Assembly (NCBI GenBank): GCA_963718355.1
Contig: CAVQZA010000004.1
Span: 186,001-250,000 of the forward strand
Origin: CAVQZA01 sp963718355
GTDB taxonomy: Bacteria > Actinomycetota > Thermoleophilia > Gaiellales > Gaiellaceae
Reading direction: 5' to 3'
DNA length: 64,000 nt
The notes below the pieces were generated by a model. It saw only the letters and a list, made by a program, of their open reading frames with translations, did not search any database and was not told where the DNA came from. The translations under genes were made by a program, and so were the position numbers. This document shows, piece after piece, positions 1-7,654 of this stretch; position 1 is the stretch's first letter, and every line of letters begins with the position of its first letter.

Positions 1-112
1 ACGACCAGCCGGTGTGGTCGTCGCCGCCCTCGTCGACCCACAGCTCTTCGTCCTCGGTGAGGTCGGGATCCTCGAGCAGGGCCTGGCCGGGCTGGATGCG
101 TTGCTCTTCCAC
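1..112 (-). CDS. N-terminus of an unknown acidic protein (partial)
   Basis: The minus-strand reading frame opens with GTG four bases after the stop of the upstream cyclase-like gene and stays open to the window edge, giving 37 residues. The peptide begins VEEQRIQPGQALLEDPDL and is rich in Asp and Glu. No family is recognised. The tight spacing suggests co-transcription with the cyclase-like gene. Only the start is visible, so a short downstream gene or a spurious frame are both possible. Confidence 0.45.
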   Translation of the reverse strand, partial: MEEQRIQPGQALLEDPDLTEDEELWVDEGGDDHTGWS

Positions 113-116
113 CCGC

Positions 117-734
117 TCAGTCCCTGAGGAGGAGCGCGCGGGCAGGCGCGCCTTCGGTGCCGACGAGTTTCAGCGGCAGGCAGAAGAGGGTGTAGGGGCC
201 CGGCTCGACGGCCCGCAGGTCGAGGCCCTCGAGCGGGACGAGCCCGGCGCCGAGCAGGACGCGATGGGCGTCGGAGTCGCCGATCGAGAGGTAGTCGATC
301 CCCGCGAGGCGCGTCCCGAGCGCGAGCAGCGCCTCGGCGCCGTCGGCGGTGAACATCGCGAACTCCCAGGAGAAGTCGTCGCGGTCCCAGATCGCGCCGT
401 CGTGCGTCTTGAAGAGGAGTCGCGTCGCGTCGGCGGGGAGCTCGAGGCTGGCGAGCGCCGCCGCATCGAGCTGACCCTCGACGCCGGTCGCATCGACGAC
501 ATGGCAGGCCCCGACGAGCACGTCGAGCGGGATCGACTCGTTCGTGGCGCCGCCGTCGATGAAGTGGAGCGGCGCGTCGATGTGCGTACCCGTGTGGATG
601 CTCACGTCGAGGCGCATGATGTTGACCTCTTCGCCGTCGGCCATCGACACGACCTGGTCGATCCGAAACGGCGGGTCTCCCTCCCAGACGACCATCCCGG
701 TCCGAAGGGGGACGCTGATGTCGATCAGCTCCAC
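117..734 (-). CDS. Cyclase family protein (kynurenine formamidase-like metal hydrolase)
   Basis: A 205-residue protein with a GTG start. Residues 47-58 read HTGTHIDAPLHF, the HxGTHxDxPxHF signature of the cyclase/kynurenine formamidase family (PF04199), in which the His and Asp residues bind a divalent metal. Length fits the family (about 200-220). Members hydrolyse N-formylkynurenine, isatin or other cyclic or amide substrates; no tryptophan-catabolism neighbour is present, so the substrate is unknown. It is transcribed away from the PadR gene, and a short divergent region separates them. It is probably cytoplasmic, as no signal peptide is visible. Confidence 0.85.
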   Translation of the reverse strand: MELIDISVPLRTGMVVWEGDPPFRIDQVVSMADGEEVNIMRLDVSIHTGTHIDAPLHFIDGGATNESIPLDVLVGACHVVDATGVEGQLDAAALASLELPADATRLLFKTHDGAIWDRDDFSWEFAMFTADGAEALLALGTRLAGIDYLSIGDSDAHRVLLGAGLVPLEGLDLRAVEPGPYTLFCLPLKLVGTEGAPARALLLRD

Positions 735-782
735 CAGCGAAGCCTAGCCCTGCGGAGACGCGCCTTGACGAATCTATCTTTG

Positions 783-800
783 CGATATATCGTCTCGATA
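783..800. promoter_or_regulatory. Palindromic operator candidate for the adjacent PadR regulator
   Basis: In the 67-base divergent gap, CGATATATCG (783-792) is a perfect palindrome. It overlaps a second inverted repeat, TATCG-TCT-CGATA (788-800), which ends one base before the PadR start codon. AT-rich palindromes of the ATATCG type are typical PadR-family operators. Its position suggests autorepression and perhaps control of the divergent cyclase-like gene. That role is inferred from position and symmetry only. Confidence 0.6.
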
Positions 801-801
801 C

Positions 802-1326
802 ATGAAACAGACAGCGGTCACATGGGCGGTGCTGGGGCTGGTCGCGCTCGAGCCTCGCAGCGGCTACGACGTCAAGCGCATCGTCGACAGGACGATCCGT
901 CACTTCTGGGCGGCGAGCTATGGGCAGATCTACCCCGAGCTGCGGCGGCTCGTCGAGGCTGGCTGGCTCACCGGCGGGGACGCTTCGAGCGGTGGGCGCC
1001 GGCGGCGGCTCTATCGCATCACCCCGGCCGGCCGCAAGGCGCTGCTGGAGTGGCAGCACGGCTACGAGACGCGGATCGAGCTGCGCGACGAGTCGCTGCT
1101 CAGGCTGTTCTTCGCGGACACGCTGCCCCGCGAGGACGGGCTGGGGCTCCTCCAGGCCAGGCGCGAGGGATATCGCCAGATGCTGGGCTACCTGGAGACC
1201 CTGGACGACGGCCAGGGCAACGATCCGCCGTTCGTCGACCTCGTCTACCGCTGGGGTCTCGACTACTGCCGGTGGGGGCTCGAATGGTGCGAACGGCAGG
1301 AGAGCCGGCTGCGCCAGGCAACCTGA
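802..1326 (+). CDS. PadR family transcriptional regulator
   Basis: A 174-residue protein. The first 90 residues form the PadR winged helix (PF03551), with GYDVKRIVDRTIRHFWAAS followed by GQIYPELRRLVEAGWL and the wing segment RRLYRITPAGRKALLEW. The C-terminal half is helical and matches the Vir-type dimerisation domain (PF10400). PadR repressors sense small ligands and control efflux or detoxification genes. The ATG follows a palindromic operator candidate directly. The next gene, a membrane protein, overlaps its 3' end, so the two are probably one operon. Confidence 0.9.
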   Translation: MKQTAVTWAVLGLVALEPRSGYDVKRIVDRTIRHFWAASYGQIYPELRRLVEAGWLTGGDASSGGRRRRLYRITPAGRKALLEWQHGYETRIELRDESLLRLFFADTLPREDGLGLLQARREGYRQMLGYLETLDDGQGNDPPFVDLVYRWGLDYCRWGLEWCERQESRLRQAT

Positions 1327-1946
1327 ACGACCTGCCCGAGCCGACCTGGAGGTCACTGCTCGAGCGAGGCCTGCCGACGTTCGCAGTCGAAGGGCTCCTG
1401 CCTCTGCTCGTCTTCTACGGGACCCTGTCGGCGACGGGGCTCGGGCCGGCGATCGTCGCCTCGACCGGCGTGTGCGCGGCGGTCGTCGCCTGGCAGCTGC
1501 GGCGCGGCCATGACTTCGGCGTGGCCGTCGTCACGCTCGTGTTCCTGTCGATCCAGGCGGTTGTGGGAGTCGCAGCCCACAGCGCGACGATCTACCTCGC
1601 CCAGCCTGTCGTGCTCAGTGGGCTGTGGGGGATTGCCTGTCTCGCGTCGGTGGCCGTCGGGCGACCCTTGATCGGCGTCTTCGCAAACGCGTGGTACCCG
1701 TTCCCGGCGTGGTTTCGCGCGAGCGAGCCGTACCGGCGCGAGTTCGGCATGCAGTCGCTCGTCTGGGGCGTCTACTGCCTGGCACGCGCGGGACTGCGGC
1801 TCGCGGTCCTGTTGACCTCGGGGGTCGGCGGCTTCGTCCTCGTCTCCGCCGCGACAGGGATGCCGGTCATCGTCGCGCTGATCCTGTGGGGCATCCGGCA
1901 CGCGCGGCGCGCCTTCGTCCACCTGAGTCCGGTCGATCTCGCCTGA
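1284..1946 (+). CDS. Integral membrane protein, DUF3159/VC0807-like
   Basis: About 220 residues from the ATG at 1284, which overlaps the PadR gene by 43 bases; a GTG directly after it is an alternative start. It has five or six hydrophobic segments, for example LLPLLVFYGTLSATGLG, AVVTLVFLSIQAVVGV and VLSGLWGIACLASVAVG, and a central RPLIGVFANAWYPFPAWF stretch. The pattern resembles the actinobacterial DUF3159/VC0807 group of unknown function. It is probably co-regulated by the preceding PadR protein. The start is uncertain because the frame is open far upstream; that upstream part reads antisense to the cyclase gene and is not believed. Confidence 0.7.
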   Translation: MVRTAGEPAAPGNLNDLPEPTWRSLLERGLPTFAVEGLLPLLVFYGTLSATGLGPAIVASTGVCAAVVAWQLRRGHDFGVAVVTLVFLSIQAVVGVAAHSATIYLAQPVVLSGLWGIACLASVAVGRPLIGVFANAWYPFPAWFRASEPYRREFGMQSLVWGVYCLARAGLRLAVLLTSGVGGFVLVSAATGMPVIVALILWGIRHARRAFVHLSPVDLA

Positions 1947-1954
1947 GAAGAGTT

Positions 1955-1994
1955 GAGTCGGGGCCTCGGGGCAGGCGGTCCGAGGCCCCGACTC
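1955..1994. terminator. Bidirectional intrinsic terminator-like hairpin
   Basis: GAGTCGGGGCCTCGG (1955-1969) pairs perfectly with CCGAGGCCCCGACTC (1980-1994) around a 10-base loop. It lies between the convergent membrane-protein and HtrA genes, with only a weak T tract. The 15-bp GC-rich stem could serve both strands. Confidence 0.8.
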
Positions 1995-2084
1995 TTGTGA
2001 GCTTCCACCGGCCACGCTGGCGACTAGGCCTTCTGGCGGAAGCAGGCCCCTTTTAGGGGTAGGGGCCATCTTTGGACGTCAGCT

Positions 2085-3290
2085 CTAGGGAGAGGCCGGC
2101 TGCCGCCCAAGCTTGATCACGAGGGACATTTTCTTCGTACCACGAAGAATCTTCAACCGCATCGTGTCACCCGGCGACTTGGCGGCGACCGCGTCGCGCA
2201 ACGCGGCGATCGTCGACACCGGCGCGCCGTCGGCCGCGACGATGATGTCGCCTCCGAGCGGCCAGGTGTCGCCCTGGACGGTGACCTGCGAGGTGCTTCC
2301 CTTGAGCCCGGCCTTCGCTGCGCCGGTGCCCGCCTCCACTCCCTGCACGAGCAAGCCGTGCGCGGTCGGGAGATGGAACTGCTGCACGACGGAGGACTGG
2401 ATCGGCTTCGCGCTAATCCCGATGTACGCATGCTCGGCGTGTCCGTTGCGGACGATCTCGGCGACCACGGTCTTGACGGTGTTGATCGGGATCGCGAAGC
2501 CGACGCCGACGTTGCCGTCGGTCGAGCCGCCCGTCTGGATCTGTGCGTTGACGCCGATCACCTGGCCCTCCGCGTTCAGCAGCGGGCCGCCGGAGTTGCC
2601 GTGGTTGAGCGCGGCGTCGGTCTGGATCACGTGGTCGATCTCGTAGTTGTTCGGTGCCGTGATGCCGCGCTGGAGCGCACTGACGATCCCCGAGGTGATC
2701 GAGCGGTCGAGCCCGAACGGGTTGCCGATCGCGACGACCTCGTCGCCGACCTGGATCTGATCCGAGTTCCCGAGCGGCAGCGGCGTGAGCGCGCGCGAGC
2801 GGGCGTCGACCTGGAGCACGGCGATGTCGGTCGACGGGTCGACGCCGACGATCCTGGCCTTCAGGGACTCGTTGTCGGAGAAGCTGACCTCGACCGTCTT
2901 CGCACCCTCGACGACGTGGTAGTTCGTGACGATGTGCCCGGCCTTGTCGATCACGAAGCCGGAGCCGAGCGCCTGCTGAGTCTGGGTCTGGGACTGGCCG
3001 AAGGGATTGCCGAAGAATGTCGAGGTCGGCGCACTCGTGACGGTGGTGGAGGTGACCTGCACGACGCCGGGCGCGCTACGGCTGTAGACCTCGGCGATCG
3101 TCAGCCGCTTGCCCTGGGCGAACGCGGTGGGCTCGGTCGAGCCGGTCGCAGCGGCGATCTCGCGCACCGTGGTCGCCCCGCCCCCCACGCCACCAAGGAG
3201 TGCGGCGCCGCCGAGCGCTACCGCGCCGCCGATGACGGCAGCAGCGACGAGCCCGACGGCGCCGGAGGGGGAGAGGGTGCTCCGATGCAT
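2085..3290 (-). CDS. htrA: HtrA/DegP-type serine protease with PDZ domain
   Basis: 401 residues. A hydrophobic N-terminal segment (about residues 10-38) acts as signal anchor, followed by a trypsin-like domain and a C-terminal PDZ domain (about 290-395). The catalytic triad is visible: His125 in TNYHVVEGA, Asp155 in STDIAVLQV and Ser233 in HGNSGGPLLN. HtrA proteases degrade or refold damaged proteins outside the membrane. The linker at residues 82-107 is Ser/Thr/Gln rich. It is monocistronic and divergent from the Yx(F/W)xxD-type secreted protein gene. The 162-base upstream gap contains TATAAC and TTAAG boxes close to the start, so a nearly leaderless promoter is possible. Confidence 0.93.
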   Translation of the reverse strand: MHRSTLSPSGAVGLVAAAVIGGAVALGGAALLGGVGGGATTVREIAAATGSTEPTAFAQGKRLTIAEVYSRSAPGVVQVTSTTVTSAPTSTFFGNPFGQSQTQTQQALGSGFVIDKAGHIVTNYHVVEGAKTVEVSFSDNESLKARIVGVDPSTDIAVLQVDARSRALTPLPLGNSDQIQVGDEVVAIGNPFGLDRSITSGIVSALQRGITAPNNYEIDHVIQTDAALNHGNSGGPLLNAEGQVIGVNAQIQTGGSTDGNVGVGFAIPINTVKTVVAEIVRNGHAEHAYIGISAKPIQSSVVQQFHLPTAHGLLVQGVEAGTGAAKAGLKGSTSQVTVQGDTWPLGGDIIVAADGAPVSTIAALRDAVAAKSPGDTMRLKILRGTKKMSLVIKLGRQPASP

Positions 3291-3452
3291 CGTGTCTCGT
3301 TATAAACGTGCGGTCTTAACCGACCGTTGGGCGATTGTTAAGCAGTGTTACGAGTGCCGCTGAACGTTTCCTTAAAGGACGGCCGAAACCCTGGCGGCTG
3401 CGCCCGGCCGGGTCTAGAACGGACGACGACCCGACCAATCGAAGGAGACCGA

Positions 3453-3866
3453 ATGAAACGGCTCGTCATCCTCACGCTCGTCCTCGCCGCCGCGGCGGTG
3501 CTCGGCACACAGGCGCTCGCCTCGTCCGCCGACATGGGCCCCGTCGTCAAGATCACCGCGCCAAAGTTCGGGGCGATCCTCGCGACGAACAAGCACCTCG
3601 CGCTCTACACCTGGAACACGGAGAAGGACAAGAAGGTGCACTGCACGGGTGCCTGCGCGACCACGTGGCCGCCGCTCACGGTCCCCGCCCACACGATGAT
3701 CGCCAAGCACATCGCCGGCGTGATGGGGACATTCGGCACGATCGTCCGGCCGGGCGGCAAGACCCAGGTGACCTGGGACGGACGCCCGCTCTACACGTTC
3801 CACGGCGACACGCCCACGAAGATCCTCTGCAACGGTGTCGACGGCTGGTACGTGGTCAAGGCCTAG
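3453..3866 (+). CDS. Secreted repeat lipoprotein_15-like protein
   Basis: 137 residues from the ATG at 3453, preceded by a strong GAAGGAGA Shine-Dalgarno. It has a signal peptide (residues 1-24, cleavage after ALA). Two copies of the secreted-repeat motif follow: LALYTWNTEKDKKVHCTGAC with ATTWPPL, and RPLYTFHGDTPTKILCNGV with GWYVV. This matches PF03640/COG4315, whose function is not known; members are often near redox genes. Cys residues in each repeat may form disulfides or bind metal. It precedes a molybdenum oxidoreductase operon by about 50 bases. Confidence 0.85.
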   Translation: MKRLVILTLVLAAAAVLGTQALASSADMGPVVKITAPKFGAILATNKHLALYTWNTEKDKKVHCTGACATTWPPLTVPAHTMIAKHIAGVMGTFGTIVRPGGKTQVTWDGRPLYTFHGDTPTKILCNGVDGWYVVKA

Positions 3867-3918
3867 CCGCTTGGAGTTCAGAGTTTCGTAATCCGCCGCG
3901 CCTGTCGATGTCACTACC

Positions 3919-4602
3919 GTGAATAGCATGGACAACGGCAACGAGCGGGCCTACGGCCGCCGCACCTTCCTGGCTGTGACGGCCGTAGGCCTTTCCTCGC
4001 TGGTCTGGGGAAGGCCTGTCTGGCACGCGTTCTCGGGAGCGGCCCAACCGCTCGAGGACGTCGCGCCCGGCCTCTTCCCCGGCTGGCGCATCTACACCGT
4101 CGCGAGCACGATGCCGCATTTCGATCCGCTGACCTGGCGCCTGACGATCGACGGGCTCGTCGAGCAGCCGGTCTCGCTGACCTACGCGCAGCTGCGCGCG
4201 CTCCCGCGCGTCGACCAGGTCTCGACCTTCCACTGCGTCACGGGCTGGACCGTGAGCAACGTGCGCTGGGGCGGCGTCCGCTTCAAGGATCTTCTCGCCG
4301 CCGCCGCGCCGAGCTCGGCCGCGAAGGCACTCACGTTCACCTCCGCGGAGAAGCCGTACACCGACTCGCTCACGCTCCAGCAGGCCGAGCTGCACGACGC
4401 GATGCTGGCCTACGAGATGGACGGCAAGCCGCTCTCGCGCCCGCACGGCGCGCCGGTGCGCGTGGTGATTCCGGACATGTACGGCTACAAGAACGTGAAG
4501 TGGGTCGAGCGGATCACCCTCACCGACCGGGTCGAGACCGGGTACTGGGAAGACCGCGGCTACGACGTCGACGCGTGGGTCGGGCACTCGAATGGCGCCT
4601 GA
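3919..4602 (+). CDS. Sulfite oxidase/YedY-type molybdopterin oxidoreductase
   Basis: 227 residues from GTG at 3919; an ATG at 3928 is also possible. A twin-arginine signal, YGRRTFLAVTAVG, at residues 12-24 indicates Tat export with folded cofactor. The oxidoreductase molybdopterin domain (PF00174) includes Cys106 in STFHCVTGW, the expected molybdenum ligand, and RPHGAPVRVVIPDMYGYK near the C-terminus. It lacks the Mo-co dimerisation domain, so it is MsrP/YedY-like rather than a full sulfite oxidase. The downstream cytochrome b, overlapping by 11 bases, is the likely membrane electron donor, analogous to YedZ. Substrate is unknown; oxidised methionine repair is one possibility. Confidence 0.88.
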   Translation: MNSMDNGNERAYGRRTFLAVTAVGLSSLVWGRPVWHAFSGAAQPLEDVAPGLFPGWRIYTVASTMPHFDPLTWRLTIDGLVEQPVSLTYAQLRALPRVDQVSTFHCVTGWTVSNVRWGGVRFKDLLAAAAPSSAAKALTFTSAEKPYTDSLTLQQAELHDAMLAYEMDGKPLSRPHGAPVRVVIPDMYGYKNVKWVERITLTDRVETGYWEDRGYDVDAWVGHSNGA

Positions 4603-5212
4603 GCGCTCGGGCTACATCCGCCGCTTCTCGGTCACCGAGCGCGCCGTCCACTGGATCCACGCCTCGGCGTTCTTCGTCCTGCTCGGCACGGGGCTCGTGC
4701 TCTACCTCCCGTCGCTGAGCGTGGCGATCGGGCGGCGGCCGGAGGTCAAGGCGATCCACATCTACACGGCGATCGCCTGGGCGGTCGCGCTCGTGCTCGT
4801 CGTTGCGCTCGGCGATCGCAAGGGCCTGCGCCGGACGATGCGCGAGCTCGACCTCTTCGACGACGACGACCGGCTCTGGCTTCGGCGCATCCCGCGGCCG
4901 CAGGGGCGCTTCAACGCAGGACAGAAGCTGAACGCGGCGCTGACCGCGTCGTTCGCGGTGCTGTTCGCAGTCTCGGGCTTCTTCCTCTGGCTCGGCGAGC
5001 GCGACAACGCCTACCGGTGGACGAGCACGATCCTGCTCCACGACGGGCTGATGTACGTGTCGGTGATCCTGCTCGTCGGCCACCTCTACCTCGCGCTGAT
5101 CTACCCGGCGACCCGACACTCGCTGCGCGGGATCACCGAGGGCTCGGTGCGGGTCGACTGGGCCTGGCGCCACCATCGCAAGTGGGTCGAGACCGATCCT
5201 CCGGAAGAATGA
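4592..5212 (+). CDS. Membrane cytochrome b (b561/formate dehydrogenase gamma-like)
   Basis: 206 residues, ATG start inside the 3' end of the molybdoenzyme gene. Four hydrophobic segments are visible, with histidines suited to bind two haems: VHWIHASAFFVLLGTGLVL, HIYTAIAWAVALVLV, a third around residues 110-130, and LLHDGLMYVSVILLVGHLYL. The pattern fits the prokaryotic cytochrome b561/Ni-Fe hydrogenase b-type family (PF01292). It probably passes electrons between the quinone pool and the exported molybdenum subunit. Its stop overlaps the response regulator start. Confidence 0.87.
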   Translation: MAPERSGYIRRFSVTERAVHWIHASAFFVLLGTGLVLYLPSLSVAIGRRPEVKAIHIYTAIAWAVALVLVVALGDRKGLRRTMRELDLFDDDDRLWLRRIPRPQGRFNAGQKLNAALTASFAVLFAVSGFFLWLGERDNAYRWTSTILLHDGLMYVSVILLVGHLYLALIYPATRHSLRGITEGSVRVDWAWRHHRKWVETDPPEE

Positions 5213-5895
5213 GCGCCATGACGACCGTCCTGATCGTCGACGACGAGCCGATCGTCCGCGACGTGGTTGCCCGCTACCTCAAGCGTGAGGGCTACGAAAC
5301 GCTCGAGGCCGGCGACGGCGTGGCCGCGAGGTCGCTGATCGAGAGCGGCGCGCCGAGCCTCGTCGTGCTCGACGTGATGCTGCCCGGCACCGACGGCCTC
5401 ACGCTCTGCCGCTGGATCCGCGGCCGCGGCGACTTGCCGGTGATCATGCTCACCGCGCGGGGCGAGGAGGCCGACCGCATCGTCGGGCTCGAGCTCGGCG
5501 CCGACGATTACGTGACCAAGCCGTTCTCACCGCGCGAGCTCGCGGTGCGTGTCCGCGCCGTGCTGCGCCGTGCGAGCCAGGCGCCGGAGTCGGTCGAGCG
5601 GCTCGAGTTCGACGACCTCGCGCTCGACGCGGGCACGCGCCGGGTCGTGCGCAACGGCGAGGTGCTCCACCTCACGGCGCGCGAGTTCGACCTGCTCTTC
5701 TTCCTCGCTTCGAACCCCGGCCATGTCTTCTCGCGCGACCAGCTGATGACGAGCGTGTGGGGCTACTCGTCCGCTCTCGACACGGGTACGGTCACCGTCC
5801 ACATCCGCCGCCTGCGCTCGAAGATCGAGCGCGACCCTGCGGATCCGGCCCACCTCGAGACGGTATGGGGTGTCGGCTACCGGTTCGTACCGTGA
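5209..5895 (+). CDS. OmpR-type response regulator
   Basis: 228 residues from ATG 5209 (ATGA overlap with the cytochrome gene); ATG 5218 with GGAAG about 10 bases upstream is an equally good start. The receiver domain has the acidic pocket VDDEP, phospho-acceptor Asp55 in LDVMLPG and Lys104 in DDYVTKPF. The C-terminal winged helix includes LTAREFDLLFFLASNPGHVF, HIRRLRSKIE and VWGVGYRF. It is paired with the next kinase by a GTGA overlap. Its coupling to the molybdoenzyme/cytochrome genes suggests it senses oxidative or envelope stress, by inference. Confidence 0.93.
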   Translation: MSAMTTVLIVDDEPIVRDVVARYLKREGYETLEAGDGVAARSLIESGAPSLVVLDVMLPGTDGLTLCRWIRGRGDLPVIMLTARGEEADRIVGLELGADDYVTKPFSPRELAVRVRAVLRRASQAPESVERLEFDDLALDAGTRRVVRNGEVLHLTAREFDLLFFLASNPGHVFSRDQLMTSVWGYSSALDTGTVTVHIRRLRSKIERDPADPAHLETVWGVGYRFVP

Positions 5896-6968
5896 TCGAC
5901 CTGGCGCTCGCCGTCGCCGCGGCGACACTCGCAGTCGGGCTCGCGGCGACCTTCCTCCTGCGCCTGCTCCCCACCGTCCGGCTCCAGCTCGCGGGGCTCG
6001 CCTTGCTCGCGGTGGCGTTGCCGCTCGCGGCGGTGCTCCTGTCGGGCTGGGTCATGTTCCACATGGGCGACGACGTCAAGATTCTGGCCGTCGCGGCCAC
6101 GTCCGCTCTGGTCGCGGTCGCCGCGGCGCTCATCCTCGGTACGTCGATCGCACGCCGGATCGACCGCCTCCGCCTCGCCTCGGGCGCGCTCGCCGCGGGT
6201 GACCTCACCGCTCGCGCCCCCGACAGCGGGCCGCGCGAGCTGGCCGAGCTTGGCCGCTCGTTCAACGAGATGGCGGCGAACATCGAGAGTCTGTTCGACG
6301 CGCGGCGCGAGCTCGTCGCCGCAGCGAGCCACGACCTGAGGACGCCGATCGCGTCGATCACGGCGATGCTCGAGGCGATCGAGGACGGCCTCGCCGAGCC
6401 GGAGGAGTACCTCGCGCCGCTGCAGGATCAGGCGCGGCGGCTCGCCTCGCTCGTCGAGGATCTCTTCGAGCTGGCGCGGATCGACGCGGGCGCGCTCGCG
6501 CACGAGCTGCGCGCGATCTCGCTCGCGCCGCTCGTCGAGTCGTGCCTGCGCGGGCTCGAGGCCGAGGCGCGCGCCCGCAACATCCGGCTGGAGCAGCGGA
6601 TCGCCGACACACCCGCCGCGCGCTGCGCGCCCGAGGAGGTCGAGCGGGTGCTGCTGAACCTGCTCACCAACGCGCTCCATCACACGCCCTCCGACGGCAC
6701 GGTTGCGGTGATCCTCGCGCCGGCCGACGACCAGGTGCAGGTGACCGTCGAGGACACGGGCGAAGGGCTCACGGCCGAGGCGGCGCGGCGGATGTTCGAC
6801 CGCTTCTGGCGCGGCGACGAGGCCCGGACGGGCGGCAACGCGGGCGCAGGGCTCGGGCTCGCGATCGCACGCGGCCTCGTCGAGGGCCAGGGCGGCCGGA
6901 TCTGGGCCGAGCAGCGCGACTCGGGCGGCGCGAGAGTCTCGTTCACCCTCCCGGTCGCGGCCGACTGA
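5892..6968 (+). CDS. HAMP-containing sensor histidine kinase
   Basis: 358 residues from GTG 5892, whose GTGA overlaps the regulator stop. Two transmembrane stretches lie near residues 2-24 and 33-55 with a third near 63-84, so the sensory part is mostly within the membrane. Then come HAMP (about 85-138), HisKA with His147 in AAASHDLRTPIA, and HATPase with NLLTNALHHTPSDG and GAGLGLAIARGLVEGQGGR. There is almost no extracytoplasmic domain, so the signal is probably membrane-borne or relayed by a partner. The last 26 bases overlap the convergent carboxypeptidase pseudogene. Confidence 0.92.
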   Translation: MIDLALAVAAATLAVGLAATFLLRLLPTVRLQLAGLALLAVALPLAAVLLSGWVMFHMGDDVKILAVAATSALVAVAAALILGTSIARRIDRLRLASGALAAGDLTARAPDSGPRELAELGRSFNEMAANIESLFDARRELVAAASHDLRTPIASITAMLEAIEDGLAEPEEYLAPLQDQARRLASLVEDLFELARIDAGALAHELRAISLAPLVESCLRGLEAEARARNIRLEQRIADTPAARCAPEEVERVLLNLLTNALHHTPSDGTVAVILAPADDQVQVTVEDTGEGLTAEAARRMFDRFWRGDEARTGGNAGAGLGLAIARGLVEGQGGRIWAEQRDSGGARVSFTLPVAAD

Positions 6969-7630
6969 CCGCGTACACGGCCGCGGCGAAGCGCCCGGCT
7001 CGTGCGGACGACAGCCGGCCGCCAGGCAACTCCACGACGAACGCCGTCGTCCCGGGCAGGACGTGGTTCTCCCAGGTCGTGACGCTGCCGGGGTAACGCT
7101 GAAGCCGTTTCGTCGGCAGGCCGACGAGCTCGGCGAAGCGGCGCTCGAGCGCGAGACTCCCGCCGGACTCGTCCACCAGGTTCAGGTCCTGATGGAACCA
7201 GATCGAGACGCGCGGGCGTAGCCGGCGGATCAGCCGGGCGGCAAGGCGGCTCTCGGGCTCGGAGAGCGGCGCCGACCCTGCGTCGGTCGCGCCTTCGAGA
7301 TCCTGCCAGCCCCACGGGAAGTTGCGGTTGAGATCGACGCCACGCGCGTTCACTCGGGTGCCCGCCGCGTACCCGTCCGGGTTCAGGCTCTCGATGATCC
7401 AGAGGTCGACCCCTTTCGGCGGAGTCATCCGCTCGAGCCGGCGCACGACTCGCGATTCCCGCGCACTCGTTGCCGTGGATGCAGCCCACGACGAGCACCT
7501 TGCGAGACGCATGGGGATCGCCGAGCTCGACCGCCGAGATCGCGCGCCCCTGCACCGAGTGGCCGAGGGGCACGACGCTCGGGCCCACAACCGCGACGGC
7601 AGCCAGAACGACCAGCACGACCCGCGTCAT
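6943..7630 (-). pseudogene. M14-type zinc carboxypeptidase, interrupted by a 1-base frameshift
   Basis: The N-terminal part (start ATG 7628-7630) reads a signal peptide, then RKVLVVGCIHGNECAGIA, carrying the first zinc motif HxxE. Exactly there the frame shifts. The rest continues in another frame with VVRRLERMTPPKGVDLWIIE, SLNPDGYAAGTRVNARGVDL and NRNFPWGW, conserved in the M14 carboxypeptidase family (PF00246). Removing one base near 7450 restores a continuous protein of about 228 residues. The C-terminal half keeps family motifs such as SIWFHQDLN and TTAFVVELPGG, so decay is recent, or the extra base is an assembly error. The intact enzyme would be a secreted peptidase or murein amide carboxypeptidase. 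Confidence 0.8.
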
Positions 7631-7654
7631 CGGCGCAGGCTAGCGTTACCGTCG

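Noticed and set aside
12..1283. Long plus-strand frame through 1-1283 upstream of the DUF3159-like gene
   Set aside because: It runs antisense to the cyclase-family gene and through PadR in another frame, with high Arg/Pro bias typical of shadow frames in high-G+C DNA.
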